Source: Corynebacterium hylobatis (GTDB lineage Bacteria > Actinomycetota > Actinomycetes > Mycobacteriales > Mycobacteriaceae). From it: a stretch of 35,173 nucleotides of DNA. Shown piece by piece: positions 16,021 to 24,497 of the stretch. Position 1 is the first letter of the stretch. The number at the start of each line of letters is the position of its first letter. The DNA lies in assembly GCF_003955685.1 (NCBI RefSeq), contig NZ_RXHJ01000023.1:1-35173 (forward strand), given 5' to 3'. The position numbers and the translations under genes were made by a program. Under the pieces are notes generated by a model. That model worked only from the letters and a program-made list of their open reading frames with translations. It ran no database searches and was not told the DNA's origin.

Positions 16021-16764
16021 TCAGATGAACTGGCGGCCGCCGTCGACCACGAGGGTCTGGCCGGTGATGTAACCGGCGTCCGGGGAGGCGAGGAAGAGGG
16101 CTGCGCCGACGATGTCCTCCGGTTGGCTGGCCCGCCGGATGGATCCGCGTTCGACGCCGTAGGTGGCGGCGTCCTCCATGAGACCGAGGCTGGCCTCGGT
16201 GAGGGTGAAACCCGGGGCGACCGCGTTGACGGTGATCTCACGTACGCCAAGTTCCTTGGCCATGACCCGGGTCAGGGCGATGACCCCGCCCTTGGAGGCG
16301 ACGTAGTGCGCCCACTGGGCCGAACCGGACATGACGGTGGCGGAGGAGAGGTTGACGACGCGCCCGCCGGCGGGCAGATACGGGCTCACGGCACGGGTGA
16401 CCAGCCAGGGGCCCTTGAGGTTGACCCCCATGACCAGGTCCCATTCCGCCGGGTCGATCTCCTCGAGCGGGGAGCGGGTGACCGTGGCGTAGACGGCGGC
16501 GTTGTTGACCAGGACCTCGATGGTGCCGCCGCCGAAGTCCGCGGCCTGTGCCGCCATCGCCTCGGTGGAATCCGGGTCGGTGACGTCGACCTGTACCGCC
16601 AGGGCTTTTACTCCTTCCACGGTGAGCAGGTCCGCGGTTTCCCGGGCGCCGTCGAGGTTGATGTCGGCGACGACGATGTTGTCCCCGCCGCGCGCGAAGC
16701 CGAGGGCGAAGGCGCGGCCGAGTCCGCCGGCGGCACCCGTGACGATGACCGTGCGGCTAGACAC
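16021..16764 (-). CDS. creG: SDR-family alcohol dehydrogenase
   Basis: Classical short-chain dehydrogenase/reductase of 247 aa. Cofactor motif TGAAGGLG at 9-16, NNAA at 87-90, catalytic Ser140/141, Tyr154 and Lys158 (YVASK); PGF and VVDGG motifs are in the C-terminal part. Asp34 after the second strand (VVADIN) suggests NAD rather than NADP. In the cre scheme it oxidises 4-hydroxybenzyl alcohol to the aldehyde (inferred). The start taken is GTG 16764, which overlaps the creH stop by 8 nt; upstream in-frame codons lie inside creH and do not look like SDR sequence. Confidence 0.85.
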   Translation of the reverse strand: MSSRTVIVTGAAGGLGRAFALGFARGGDNIVVADINLDGARETADLLTVEGVKALAVQVDVTDPDSTEAMAAQAADFGGGTIEVLVNNAAVYATVTRSPLEEIDPAEWDLVMGVNLKGPWLVTRAVSPYLPAGGRVVNLSSATVMSGSAQWAHYVASKGGVIALTRVMAKELGVREITVNAVAPGFTLTEASLGLMEDAATYGVERGSIRRASQPEDIVGAALFLASPDAGYITGQTLVVDGGRQFI

Positions 16765-18658
16765 GGGCCGGCTCCGGGGCGGGGGCGTGGTCGTGGGAGT
16801 GCGCGCCGGGGCCCTCGACTCTGGGGGCGGCACCCTCGCCGTCGAGGATGGTGACCTTGCCGGTGGTGCCGTCGACACGCAGGAGCTGGCCGTCGGTGAT
16901 CGTGGTGGTGGCGTTGCCGGTGCCGGTGACCGCCGGGAGGGCGTATTCGCGGCAGACGATGGCGGCGTGGCTCATCATCCCGCCGATGTCGGTGACGGCG
17001 GCCTTGATCTTGCCGAAGACCGGCCCCCAGCTCGGCGCGGTGACCGGGGCGACGAGGATCTCGCCGTCCTGGATGTCGGAGAGCTGTTCGGAGTCCATGA
17101 TCAGGCGGGCGCGTCCCTCGACGACACCGGCGGAGGCGGCCATGCCCTTGAGCACGCCCTCGCTGCCCTCCTCGGCGACACCCAGCCAGGAATCGACCTG
17201 CTCGGTGGTGATGCCCCAGAGCATGCGGGTGAACGGCTCGGTGATCGCCTCCGGCGGGGTGTTCAGCGCCGGGGCCGGGCGGGCAGTCTTCAGTGCCGTG
17301 ACGATCTTCCTGCGCTCGGCGATGATCTCCGGCCAGTAAACCGGGCCGATCGGGCCGTCCGGTGCGCCGACGCCGTGGCCGGTGACCAGGTCGAAGAGCG
17401 CGTCGCGGACCTCGTTGCGGTTGAGGTAGAGCAGGTCGTTCTCCTCCTCCCAGAAGCCGTAGGAGTGCATCGTGCGGGAGAGCTCGCGGACCTTGCGCCA
17501 GAAGACACCCATGGTCCAGTGCTCGATGTAGAAGTTGTGGTTCTCCACATAGGGGTACGCGGTGGCCGACAGTGCGCGCTTGGCGTCGAAGACCGTCTGG
17601 GTCTCGCTGTCGAGCAGATCGCTGTACTCCTCCACGATGCGCTCCTTCTCCGCGATGAGTTCGGCGGTGGGGCGCTTGATGGTCTGGCCTTCGTCGATGC
17701 GGCGGATGTAGTCGGCGATGAAGCCCAGCGGGATCTCGAGGTGGTCGATCCAGTACTTGTCGTGGCCATAGAAGCCGTTGCCGGTGGTGAAGTTGAACCA
17801 CGGGTCCTGTGCCTGCTCCCAGCGCGCGATCCAGGCGTCCCCGCCTTCGGCGGCGGCAATGGCGGTGAGAGTGCCCGCCGCGTCGTCCGGGTCGGTGAAC
17901 CTGTCCTGCAGGCCCAGCTCGACGGCGAGTTGAGCCAGTTCCTTGAGTTCGTCGTCCGGGCGGAAGAGCTCCATGTCCACACCCTGCACCATCTGCGCGA
18001 TGGACTGGTCCGGGATGTCCGGGAAAACCTCCTTGCAGAAGTTGAAGAAGTCCAGGTAGGCGATGTATCCGAGGTTGAGGAACTCGAAGTGGTACTGCCA
18101 GTTCCGGTATGCCAGGGCGATGAGGCGGTCGTAGTTCTCCAGCAGCACCTCGGAACCGTCCATGGCCTTACCGGATTCAATGTCGGCCATGGGCACCATG
18201 TCGGGCAGCCGCTCGAAGGTCAGGGACTCAAGTTCGTCGATGGTTCCGCGGACCTTCTTCTTCCACTCCTCCAGCATGGGCTCCCAATTCTGGAAGTAGT
18301 GCGTGATGCGGGCCTGGAACTCCGGCACCCGGGTGGCCATCTCGTCCGCCGGGACGCTGACCGGGGACATGTAGAGGTAGCCCAGGTGGACGCGGAACTC
18401 GATGCCGTTGGCATTGGGGATCATGAGGTGGCGGGCGTTGTACTGGCCCAGGCACTTGACCGCGAACTCGCCGCCGATGGTCTCGAAGGGTTTGAACACC
18501 GTCGGCCAGTGCTGGGAGTCGCAGAACCAGAACTTCTCGTTCTCCTTGTCCTTCAGCTTGTCCTGGAAGACGAGGTAGTAGGGGTAGATCTTCTCCCACC
18601 CTTCAGCGCCTGCGGGCACCGGCAGATCGGAGGGTTTGGGAAAGGACTTCTTGGTCAT
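16757..18658 (-). CDS. creH: 4-cresyl phosphate synthase, phosphohistidine subunit (PEP-synthase-like)
   Basis: 633-aa protein with a long N-terminal domain (about 1-500, rich in Trp, Tyr and acidic residues) and a C-terminal PEP-utilising mobile domain. The swivelling histidine is His564 in the motif GGMMSHAAIVCREY. The layout matches PpsA of Thauera phenylphosphate synthase, whose phosphorylated His lies at nearly the same position. Together with CreI it should transfer a phosphate from ATP to the phenol oxygen of p-cresol. The N-terminal half is not part of PEP synthase and is probably the phenol-binding module (inferred). The tail is His-rich (AHSHDHAP). The start is ATG 18658 with GAAGGA upstream; the frame is open further upstream but that part reads across creI. 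Confidence 0.88.
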   Translation of the reverse strand: MTKKSFPKPSDLPVPAGAEGWEKIYPYYLVFQDKLKDKENEKFWFCDSQHWPTVFKPFETIGGEFAVKCLGQYNARHLMIPNANGIEFRVHLGYLYMSPVSVPADEMATRVPEFQARITHYFQNWEPMLEEWKKKVRGTIDELESLTFERLPDMVPMADIESGKAMDGSEVLLENYDRLIALAYRNWQYHFEFLNLGYIAYLDFFNFCKEVFPDIPDQSIAQMVQGVDMELFRPDDELKELAQLAVELGLQDRFTDPDDAAGTLTAIAAAEGGDAWIARWEQAQDPWFNFTTGNGFYGHDKYWIDHLEIPLGFIADYIRRIDEGQTIKRPTAELIAEKERIVEEYSDLLDSETQTVFDAKRALSATAYPYVENHNFYIEHWTMGVFWRKVRELSRTMHSYGFWEEENDLLYLNRNEVRDALFDLVTGHGVGAPDGPIGPVYWPEIIAERRKIVTALKTARPAPALNTPPEAITEPFTRMLWGITTEQVDSWLGVAEEGSEGVLKGMAASAGVVEGRARLIMDSEQLSDIQDGEILVAPVTAPSWGPVFGKIKAAVTDIGGMMSHAAIVCREYALPAVTGTGNATTTITDGQLLRVDGTTGKVTILDGEGAAPRVEGPGAHSHDHAPAPEPARV

Positions 18659-18689
18659 GGCGGATCCTTCGGAGTGGGGTGAGGGGGAG

Positions 18690-19781
18690 CTACTTGGTGG
18701 CGAGGAGGGAGGCGGGCAGGAAACTGAGGTCGAAGCCTCCTCCCGCAGCTGCAGCGGCCGGCTTCTGCTCGGGGGCGGTGTTCGCCGGGTTGGAGTGGAC
18801 CGTCTCGGGGCGGGACTGCAGGAGCAGCAGGTTCTCGCCGTCGGGCAGGTCGGCGTCGAGTGCCCACTCGATGTCCTGCGGGCAGCGGTAGTGCTTCTCG
18901 GCGCGCTTGGCCATGGCGGCCACGGCGTTAAGCTCCGCGTCGGTGAGGCTGCGGATCGCGGCGCGCTCGGCGGGGACCTCACGCTGGATGAGGGTGCCTG
19001 CGGCCGGGTCGGGGACCAGCTCGAGGTGCTTGCTGCCGAGGTGTTCGTTGACCACCTGCAGAGTGACCTTGTCCAGCAGGATGTTGTCGGGTGTCACCTC
19101 GCCGGAGACAACCATTTCGCCGACACCCCAGGAGGAGTCGATGGTGATTTTGGAGCGGTCGCCGTTGGCGGGGTTGAGGGTCATGGCCACGCCGGCGACG
19201 CGGGCGTTGACCATCTTCTGCACCACCACGGCCATGGACAGGCCCTCGTTCGGGATGTTGTTCTTCAGGCGGTAGATGATCGCGCGGGCGGTGTACAGCG
19301 AGGCCCAGCACTGGCGGATGTGTTCGGTGACCGCCTCCAGGCCGATCTGCCACAGGTAGGTGTCCTGCTGGCCGGCGAAGGAGGCGTCGGGCAGGTCCTC
19401 GGCGGTGGCCGAGGAGCGCACGGCCACGGGGACCTCTCCACCACACTGCGCCATGAGCTCGGCGTGGGCCGTGACGACCGCGGCGCGGGCGGCCGGTGGG
19501 ACGGGGCGGGAACACAGGGCCTCGCGGATCTCGGCGGAGAGCTTCTCGACGGCCGCGACATCCTCGGGGTCGATACCCGCCAGGGCGTCGTGAATCTGCT
19601 CGGCGATCCCGGCTTCCTCCATGAAGGCGTCGAAGGAGGCGGTGGTGACGACGAAGCCGGGCGGGACGGGCATGTCGGCGGCGGTCATGCTCACCAGGGA
19701 GGCGCCCTTGCCGCCGAGGATCTCGAGGAGGGGCTCGCGGCCGTCGTCGAAACGCTGGACGTAGAGGGTGGTGTCGGTCAT
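18690..19781 (-). CDS. creI: 4-cresyl phosphate synthase, ATP-binding subunit (PPDK_N-like)
   Basis: 363-aa protein matching the nucleotide-binding N-terminal domain of PEP synthase/pyruvate phosphate dikinase: GGKGASL at 23-29, VPPGFVVTT at 39-47, VAVRSSATAEDLPDASFAGQ at 119-138, and the late QSRPETV motif. The PEP/pyruvate C-terminal barrel is absent, so it cannot be a whole PEP synthase. This corresponds to PpsB (about 40 kDa) of phenylphosphate synthase. It would use ATP to charge the histidine of CreH. It lies 33 nt after creJ and 31 nt before creH. Confidence 0.88.
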   Translation of the reverse strand: MTDTTLYVQRFDDGREPLLEILGGKGASLVSMTAADMPVPPGFVVTTASFDAFMEEAGIAEQIHDALAGIDPEDVAAVEKLSAEIREALCSRPVPPAARAAVVTAHAELMAQCGGEVPVAVRSSATAEDLPDASFAGQQDTYLWQIGLEAVTEHIRQCWASLYTARAIIYRLKNNIPNEGLSMAVVVQKMVNARVAGVAMTLNPANGDRSKITIDSSWGVGEMVVSGEVTPDNILLDKVTLQVVNEHLGSKHLELVPDPAAGTLIQREVPAERAAIRSLTDAELNAVAAMAKRAEKHYRCPQDIEWALDADLPDGENLLLLQSRPETVHSNPANTAPEQKPAAAAAGGGFDLSFLPASLLATK

Positions 19782-19814
19782 GTCATGCTCCAGGTCTGTT
19801 CAGGCGGATGGGGT

Positions 19815-21107
19815 TCAGGCGTCCCAGGTGACGGGGACGGAGACGGGGACGCGGAAGGAGAGGTTCTCGCGGAAGTCGATGTCAGCGTCCTCCGCCAGCC
19901 GGAGAGAAGGCAGCAGGCGGGTGGCCTCCTCGAGGCAGATCTTCGCCTGGAGCTTGGCCAGCATGTTGCCCAGGCAGTAGTGGATGCCGTAGCCGAAGGA
20001 GAGGTGCTCCCGGGCGTTGCTGCGGGAGATGTCGAAGGACTCGGCGTCCTCAAAGCGGGAGTCGTCGCGGTTGGCGGAGCCCATGAGCAGCAGCACGCCC
20101 TCGCCCTCCCTGATCTGCTGGCCGCCGATCTCGGTGTCGCGGGTGGCCTTACGGCGCCAGCCGACGATGGAGCCGGAGTAGCGCAGGACCTCGTCGACGG
20201 CGGCAGGGATTTTCTTCGGCTCCTGGATGAGCTGCTGCCACTGCTCACGGTGGTCGAGCAGGACGCGGAAGCAGTTGGCGATCAGCGTGGTGGTCGTCTC
20301 GTGACCGGCGAAGAGCAGCGAGTACAGCAGGGAGGCGATCTCGTGGTCGGAGATCTCGCCACCCTCCTGCTGGTGACGGACCAGGTCGCCGGTGAGGTTG
20401 TCACCCGGGTTCTCATGGGCGGCGGCGACCAGACGCTGGCACTCCTGCCAGTAGTCGACCAGGTTGTGCGCGTGCGGGATCTGCTCCTCGTCGCTGAGAT
20501 CGCCCCAGGTCATGGCCGCCCGGGCGTCGCTCCATTTCTTGTAGGTGTCGATCTGGCCGGTGTCCACGCCGATGAGGGTGAGGATGGTGATGGTGGGGAT
20601 GTCATAGGCGAGGTCCGGCACCATGTCACCGGTGCGCCCGGGGCGGGCGAGCAGATCCTCGATGCGCTTGACGACGTTCGCCCGGATGTCGGGCTCCAGC
20701 GCCTTGTAGCGGCGCGGGGTGAATGCCTTCTGGGCGATGGCGCGGATGCGGGTGTGCTCGGGAGGGATGCGTGCGGAGAGGCCGGAGTAGGCGGTGAAGC
20801 CGCCGTCCTTCATGATCTGGGTGGCCTGGGGGCCGCGGCTGCGGACCGGGGCCTGGGCGTTCTCGGAGGAAAAGGTCTCCCAGTCGTCGAAGACCGCCTT
20901 GATGTCGTCGTAGCGGGAGACGACCCAGTAACCGATGCGCTCATCGAACATGATGGGCTCCTGCTCCCGCAGGGCGGCGTAGGCGGGGAAGGGGTCCTTC
21001 ATCTGGAAGGGCTCGTAGCCGTGATGGTCAGGGGTCGCAGCGTCGGGCCCACCGTGGCCGAAAGGGCAGCCGGTGGCGGTGGGTGCGGTGGTGGTGTCGG
21101 TGCTCAT
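19815..21107 (-). CDS. creJ: Cytochrome P450, cresyl-phosphate methyl hydroxylase
   Basis: 430-aa soluble bacterial P450. I-helix oxygen-binding motif AGHET at 267-271, ExxR Glu306-Arg309 (EVLR), heme loop FGYGIHYCLG with proximal Cys378. In the described cre system CreJ oxidises the methyl group of 4-cresyl phosphate stepwise, the phosphate acting as a handle; free cresol is not a good substrate. The start is ATG 21107 with AGGAGG 8 nt upstream; the frame stays open to 21194 but that part lacks a good start and runs through promoter sequence. First gene of creJIHGFEDC. Upstream lie a GlxR-like site (21181-21194) and a 17-bp palindrome (21248-21264). Confidence 0.93.
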   Translation of the reverse strand: MSTDTTTAPTATGCPFGHGGPDAATPDHHGYEPFQMKDPFPAYAALREQEPIMFDERIGYWVVSRYDDIKAVFDDWETFSSENAQAPVRSRGPQATQIMKDGGFTAYSGLSARIPPEHTRIRAIAQKAFTPRRYKALEPDIRANVVKRIEDLLARPGRTGDMVPDLAYDIPTITILTLIGVDTGQIDTYKKWSDARAAMTWGDLSDEEQIPHAHNLVDYWQECQRLVAAAHENPGDNLTGDLVRHQQEGGEISDHEIASLLYSLLFAGHETTTTLIANCFRVLLDHREQWQQLIQEPKKIPAAVDEVLRYSGSIVGWRRKATRDTEIGGQQIREGEGVLLLMGSANRDDSRFEDAESFDISRSNAREHLSFGYGIHYCLGNMLAKLQAKICLEEATRLLPSLRLAEDADIDFRENLSFRVPVSVPVTWDA

Positions 21108-21180
21108 GTCGTGTTCCTCCTGATCCGCTGGGGCGCGAGGCCCGCACAGCGTGTGGTGTGGATCAAAACTTCCCGCCCTG

Positions 21181-21194
21181 GTGATGTGAATCAC
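21181..21194. promoter_or_regulatory. Possible GlxR (CRP-type) site upstream of creJ
   Basis: GTGA-TGTGAA-TCAC fits the GTGA-N6-TCAC core, and the 16-bp site including flanking G/C is a partial palindrome. It lies 73 nt before the creJ start. It would couple cresol use to cAMP/carbon status, as for other aromatic genes in C. glutamicum. Only eight bases are specified, so it is tentative. Confidence 0.4.
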
Positions 21195-21247
21195 CCGAGG
21201 GCTTGAGGGACATAGTGCGAGGAAATGGGGCCTGAGGGGAACTCAAA

Positions 21248-21264
21248 CTTCCACTGAGTGGAAG
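21248..21264. promoter_or_regulatory. Perfect 17-bp palindrome, candidate IclR operator for the cre operon
   Basis: CTTCCACT-G-AGTGGAAG is an exact 8-1-8 inverted repeat in the gap between the iclR stop (21304) and the creJ start (21107). Its size and TTCCAC/GTGGAA arms resemble IclR-family operators. No U-tract follows on either strand, so it is unlikely to be a terminator. Confidence 0.6.
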
Positions 21265-21303
21265 CGAGTTCGTTTCTGCAGCGTGTGGGCGGGGAGTGGA
21301 CGG

Positions 21304-22098
21304 TTATTTCTCGCCGAGACGCCCAGATTCCAGGAGGGTCTCCAGTGGAATGTGCGCGGTCGCCTTCTCGATCCGGCGGCTCACCGCCTGGAGCGCCGGC
21401 AGGAAACGCGGCAGGGAGGAGAATTTGTCCGCCGAGAGCACCACGCCCAGCCCCGCCCCGATCCGGCCGGTGTGGAAAACGGGCACGGCGATGGAGCAGG
21501 TGCCGACACGCTGCTCCTCGTAGGTGGTGGCGTAACCCTGTTCCCGGGTCTTCGCCAGTTCCGCAGCCAGCTGCGCGGGGTTGTCCACGGTGTTGCGGGT
21601 GGACTGCTCCAGCCGGCTGCCGAGGAAGGCATCCTGCACCCACTCCTCCTCGTGGGCGAGGATCACCTTGCCCACCGCCGTCGTGTGCAGGGGCAGCCGG
21701 CCACCCGTCCACGAGGACCGGGCGACGCGTTTCGTGCCGTACAGGCGGAAGATGTAGAGCACCTCCCGGCCGTCCCGGATGGCCAGGTGCGAGGTCTCCC
21801 CCGTGAGCGAGTAGAGGTCCTGCACGTAGGGGTGGGCGGTCTCGCGCAACTGCTGCCCGACCGCCTGGCCGAGCCGCCACAACCGCAGCCCCACCTGGTG
21901 GCGGCCGTCCGCAGTGCGGGTGAGCAGACCATGCCCGATAAGATCCCCGACGATCCGGTGCGCGGAGCTCAGGGGCAGGTCGGCGTGCTCGGCGATCTCC
22001 GTCAGGGACAGTGGACGCCGTTCCTGCTCGAAGGCGGCGAGCACTGCAGAGATCCTGTCCGTCACCGACCGCCCCGGCTGTCGACTTCCTCCCGCCAC
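21304..22098 (-). CDS. IclR-family regulator, candidate regulator of cre
   Basis: 264-aa IclR-type protein. N-terminal winged HTH (about 12-65, ISAVLAAFE...LSLTEIAEHADLPLSSAHRIV) and C-terminal effector-binding domain (about 80-250, with GKVILAHEEEW, TTYEEQRVGTCSIAVPVF). The start is GTG 22098 with GGAGGAGGT upstream. It lies immediately upstream of creJ on the same strand, with a palindromic candidate operator between, so it probably controls creJ-C and may be the CreR counterpart; that name is not assigned because I cannot confirm which family CreR belongs to. The gene is divergent from the AraC regulator. Confidence 0.9.
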   Translation of the reverse strand: MAGGSRQPGRSVTDRISAVLAAFEQERRPLSLTEIAEHADLPLSSAHRIVGDLIGHGLLTRTADGRHQVGLRLWRLGQAVGQQLRETAHPYVQDLYSLTGETSHLAIRDGREVLYIFRLYGTKRVARSSWTGGRLPLHTTAVGKVILAHEEEWVQDAFLGSRLEQSTRNTVDNPAQLAAELAKTREQGYATTYEEQRVGTCSIAVPVFHTGRIGAGLGVVLSADKFSSLPRFLPALQAVSRRIEKATAHIPLETLLESGRLGEK

Positions 22099-22223
22099 CG
22101 GGCACCTCCTCCGCTCAGATCCCTTGACCAGTGCCCTCTGACGCTACCCACGCGTGCTGCTTCTGCCTAGACTGAAACACCTGACCGTGAGCACCGAATC
22201 CAAGAGATGGGGTTGACTGGCCC

Positions 22224-23195
22224 ATGGCCCGCACCGGCGTCCTGAATGCCGCCACCTTCGATGACGCGACCGACTTCGGTGCCAGCATCACCCGGTTGTA
22301 TCGACCTGTGTTCCACGATGACGGGGGCCGCCGGGCGGCGGTCACCCCCGTGTCCACGCATGTCGGGGATGCCTTCCGCGCGCAGCTGCGGTCCTGCCAG
22401 GTTGATGACCTGGTGTTCTCCACCGTCCGGGCGTCGGGGCATGAGGTCGAGTACGCCGGCTCCGTGGACCCCGAGGAATCGGCGTTGAAGATCTATTACG
22501 TGCTCGACGGTACCGCCGTTATCCGGCAGGGCACCCGGGAACAGACCATCGGCCCCGGGCAGCTCGGTGTGCACGATTCGATGACCCCGTACCAGGTGTG
22601 GACCGACACCGGTTTCGACAGCCTCATCATGGTCCTGCCCAAGTCCCGTCTGCTCACGCTCGGGCAGGGCTACGCTGACCTCAGCGCCGCCCGCTTCACC
22701 TCCGGGGATGGGGCGGGCCGCGTGGTTCTGCCGTACCTGCAGGGACTGGCCTCCGGGTTGGACGAGATCACCCGCGGCCACGGCAGACAGATGGTGCGCA
22801 GCACCGTCGACCTGCTGACCATGCTCTTCAGCTCCGCGGTCGGGGCGCCGGTCTCCTCCCCGGAGCACCAGCGGGCCGAGCAGCGCGCGGACATCACCGC
22901 GTGGATCGACGACCATCTCCTGGACGACGACCTCAGTCCCGGGCGGATCGCCGCCGCGCATTTCATGTCCACCCGGTCCCTCCACGCCCTGTTCGCGGAG
23001 GCCGACACGACCGTAGGTACGGTCATCCGCCAGCGCCGGCTGGAACGGGCCCAGGAGCTGCTCATCCTGCACCCCACGATGTCGGTGGCGGAGGTCGGGC
23101 GCTGGTCCGGATTCCCCGACCCCTCCTACTTCACCCGCGTGTTCCGGCAGGAGTGGGGTTGCACCCCGGGTGAGTTCCGCCAGATTCCTGCCTAG
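22224..23195 (+). CDS. AraC/XylS-family regulator of the aryl-alcohol/aldehyde dehydrogenase pair
   Basis: 323-aa protein with an N-terminal AraC_binding_2 type domain (about 40-200; LKIYYVLDGTAVIRQGTREQTIGPGQLGVHDS is cupin-like) and two C-terminal HTH motifs (about 220-320: PGRIAAAHFMSTRSLHALFAE, then VAEVGRWSGFPDPSYFTRVFRQEWGCTPGEFR). This architecture is shared by FeaR/NphR-type activators of aromatic and arylalkyl catabolism. It is divergent from the IclR gene and sits 148 nt before the dehydrogenase pair, which it probably activates. The inducer cannot be told. Confidence 0.9.
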   Translation: MARTGVLNAATFDDATDFGASITRLYRPVFHDDGGRRAAVTPVSTHVGDAFRAQLRSCQVDDLVFSTVRASGHEVEYAGSVDPEESALKIYYVLDGTAVIRQGTREQTIGPGQLGVHDSMTPYQVWTDTGFDSLIMVLPKSRLLTLGQGYADLSAARFTSGDGAGRVVLPYLQGLASGLDEITRGHGRQMVRSTVDLLTMLFSSAVGAPVSSPEHQRAEQRADITAWIDDHLLDDDLSPGRIAAAHFMSTRSLHALFAEADTTVGTVIRQRRLERAQELLILHPTMSVAEVGRWSGFPDPSYFTRVFRQEWGCTPGEFRQIPA

Positions 23196-23343
23196 CGGCG
23201 CCGGTGCCCTGCACCCCAGGTACACAAGTTCTGCACTCCTGTCCTAGAGTGTCACGTGTCACGTCAGTGATGATGTGTGATGTGGATCGGGCCTCTGTGG
23301 CCTGCAGGTCCCACCGACAAATTCGTAGTGGAGGAAGCAGAAC
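23196..23343 (+). promoter_or_regulatory. Promoter/operator region of the aryl-alcohol dehydrogenase operon
   Basis: The 148-nt gap contains a tandem GTGTCAC GTGTCAC (23250-23263) followed by TCAGTGATGATGTGTGATG. Direct repeats ahead of the gene are typical of AraC-type activator sites. A GGAGGAA ribosome binding site precedes the ATG at 23344. No clear -10/-35 pair could be fixed. Confidence 0.4.
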
Positions 23344-24468
23344 ATGAAGATCGACGCCTACGTGGTCGAAGAGATCAACGCCCCGTTTATCCGCGAAACA
23401 CTCACCATTGACGGCCCCGGACCGGGCGAGGTCCTGGTCCGCGTCGTGGCCACCGGGGTCTGCCACACCGACCTCAACACCCAGTCCGGTGACATGCCCC
23501 TGCCCCTGCCGGGTGTGTTCGGCCACGAGGGCTCCGGCGTGGTGGAGTCCGTCGGCGCGGGCGTGACCAACTTCGAAGTCGGCGACCACGTCATCATGGG
23601 CTGGCCCTACTGCGGCACCTGCCGCAACTGCATCCGCGGCGAGCACCGTTACTGCCTCAACATCGGCGCCGAACTGCTGGCCGGGGTGCGTCTGCACGGA
23701 CCCGACGCAGGCAGCTCCGCCTACACCCGTGAGGACGGTTCCCCGCTCTCCGGCCACTTCTTCGGCCAGTCCTCCTTCGCCACCTACTCCCTGACCCGCG
23801 CCAACGCGCTGGTCAAGGTGGACAAGGACCTGGACCTGGAGCTGCTCGGCCCCCTGGCCTGCGGCATCACCACCGGCGCGGGTGCCGTCTTCAACACCGC
23901 GAAGCCCGGCCCGGGGGAGTCGGTCGTGGTCATCGGCGCCGGCGCCGTCGGTCTGGCCGCCATCATGGCCGCCCGCAACACCCCGGCCACCACCATCATC
24001 GCGATGGACCTGCAGGACTCCCGCCTGGAGCTGGCCCGCGAGTTCGGTGCCACCCACACCGTCAACACCCGCGAGAAGGACATCGTCGAGGCCGTCACCG
24101 AGATCTGCGGCGGCCCGGCCGACTACGTCCTGGACTGCACCGGCAGCATCAAGGTCATCGAGCAGGCCGCCGATGCCGTTGGTCTGATGGGTACCTTCAT
24201 CCTCGTCGGTGGTGCCCCGGCGCAGGCCCGTTTCTCCGTGGATCACATGCGCACCCTGTTCGGTAAGAACATCGTGGGCACCCTGGGGGGTTCCTCCACC
24301 AGCCACGAGCTCATCCCGGGCCTGATCGAGCTCTACCGCCAGGGTCGTTTTCCCTTCGACCGTCTGGTCCAGGTCTACGGCTTCGACGAGATCGACAAGG
24401 CCATCGCCGATGCCCATGAGGGCGGCACCATCAAGGCCGTGCTCCGCGTCTCCGAGACCAACCAGTAA
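23344..24468 (+). CDS. Zinc-dependent aryl-alcohol dehydrogenase
   Basis: 374-aa medium-chain alcohol dehydrogenase of the benzyl alcohol dehydrogenase (XylB/AreB) type. Catalytic zinc ligands Cys40, His61 and Cys173, with Glu62 next to His61 (GHEGSG); structural zinc Cys90, Cys93, Cys96 and Cys104. NAD-binding GAGAVG at 198-203 and Asp222 favouring NAD. It should oxidise benzyl-type alcohols to aldehydes. Paired with the aldehyde dehydrogenase 29 nt downstream and preceded by an AraC regulator. It may work on 4-hydroxybenzyl alcohol in parallel with CreG, or extend the locus to other aryl alcohols. Confidence 0.92.
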   Translation: MKIDAYVVEEINAPFIRETLTIDGPGPGEVLVRVVATGVCHTDLNTQSGDMPLPLPGVFGHEGSGVVESVGAGVTNFEVGDHVIMGWPYCGTCRNCIRGEHRYCLNIGAELLAGVRLHGPDAGSSAYTREDGSPLSGHFFGQSSFATYSLTRANALVKVDKDLDLELLGPLACGITTGAGAVFNTAKPGPGESVVVIGAGAVGLAAIMAARNTPATTIIAMDLQDSRLELAREFGATHTVNTREKDIVEAVTEICGGPADYVLDCTGSIKVIEQAADAVGLMGTFILVGGAPAQARFSVDHMRTLFGKNIVGTLGGSSTSHELIPGLIELYRQGRFPFDRLVQVYGFDEIDKAIADAHEGGTIKAVLRVSETNQ

Positions 24469-24497
24469 CCACCAATCAACGAAAGCAGCTGAGAACA

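Noticed and set aside
18690..19781. creI as a true PEP synthase or pyruvate phosphate dikinase
   Set aside because: It has only the nucleotide-binding domain; the PEP/pyruvate barrel is absent and the phosphohistidine domain is on CreH, as in phenylphosphate synthase.
16502..21206. Very long plus-strand open frames opposite the cre genes (about 726 and 856 codons)
   Set aside because: They mirror the codon structure of creG-creJ on the other strand, are low-complexity in Gly, Val, Asp and Glu, and show no family motifs. Long antisense frames are expected in high-GC coding DNA.
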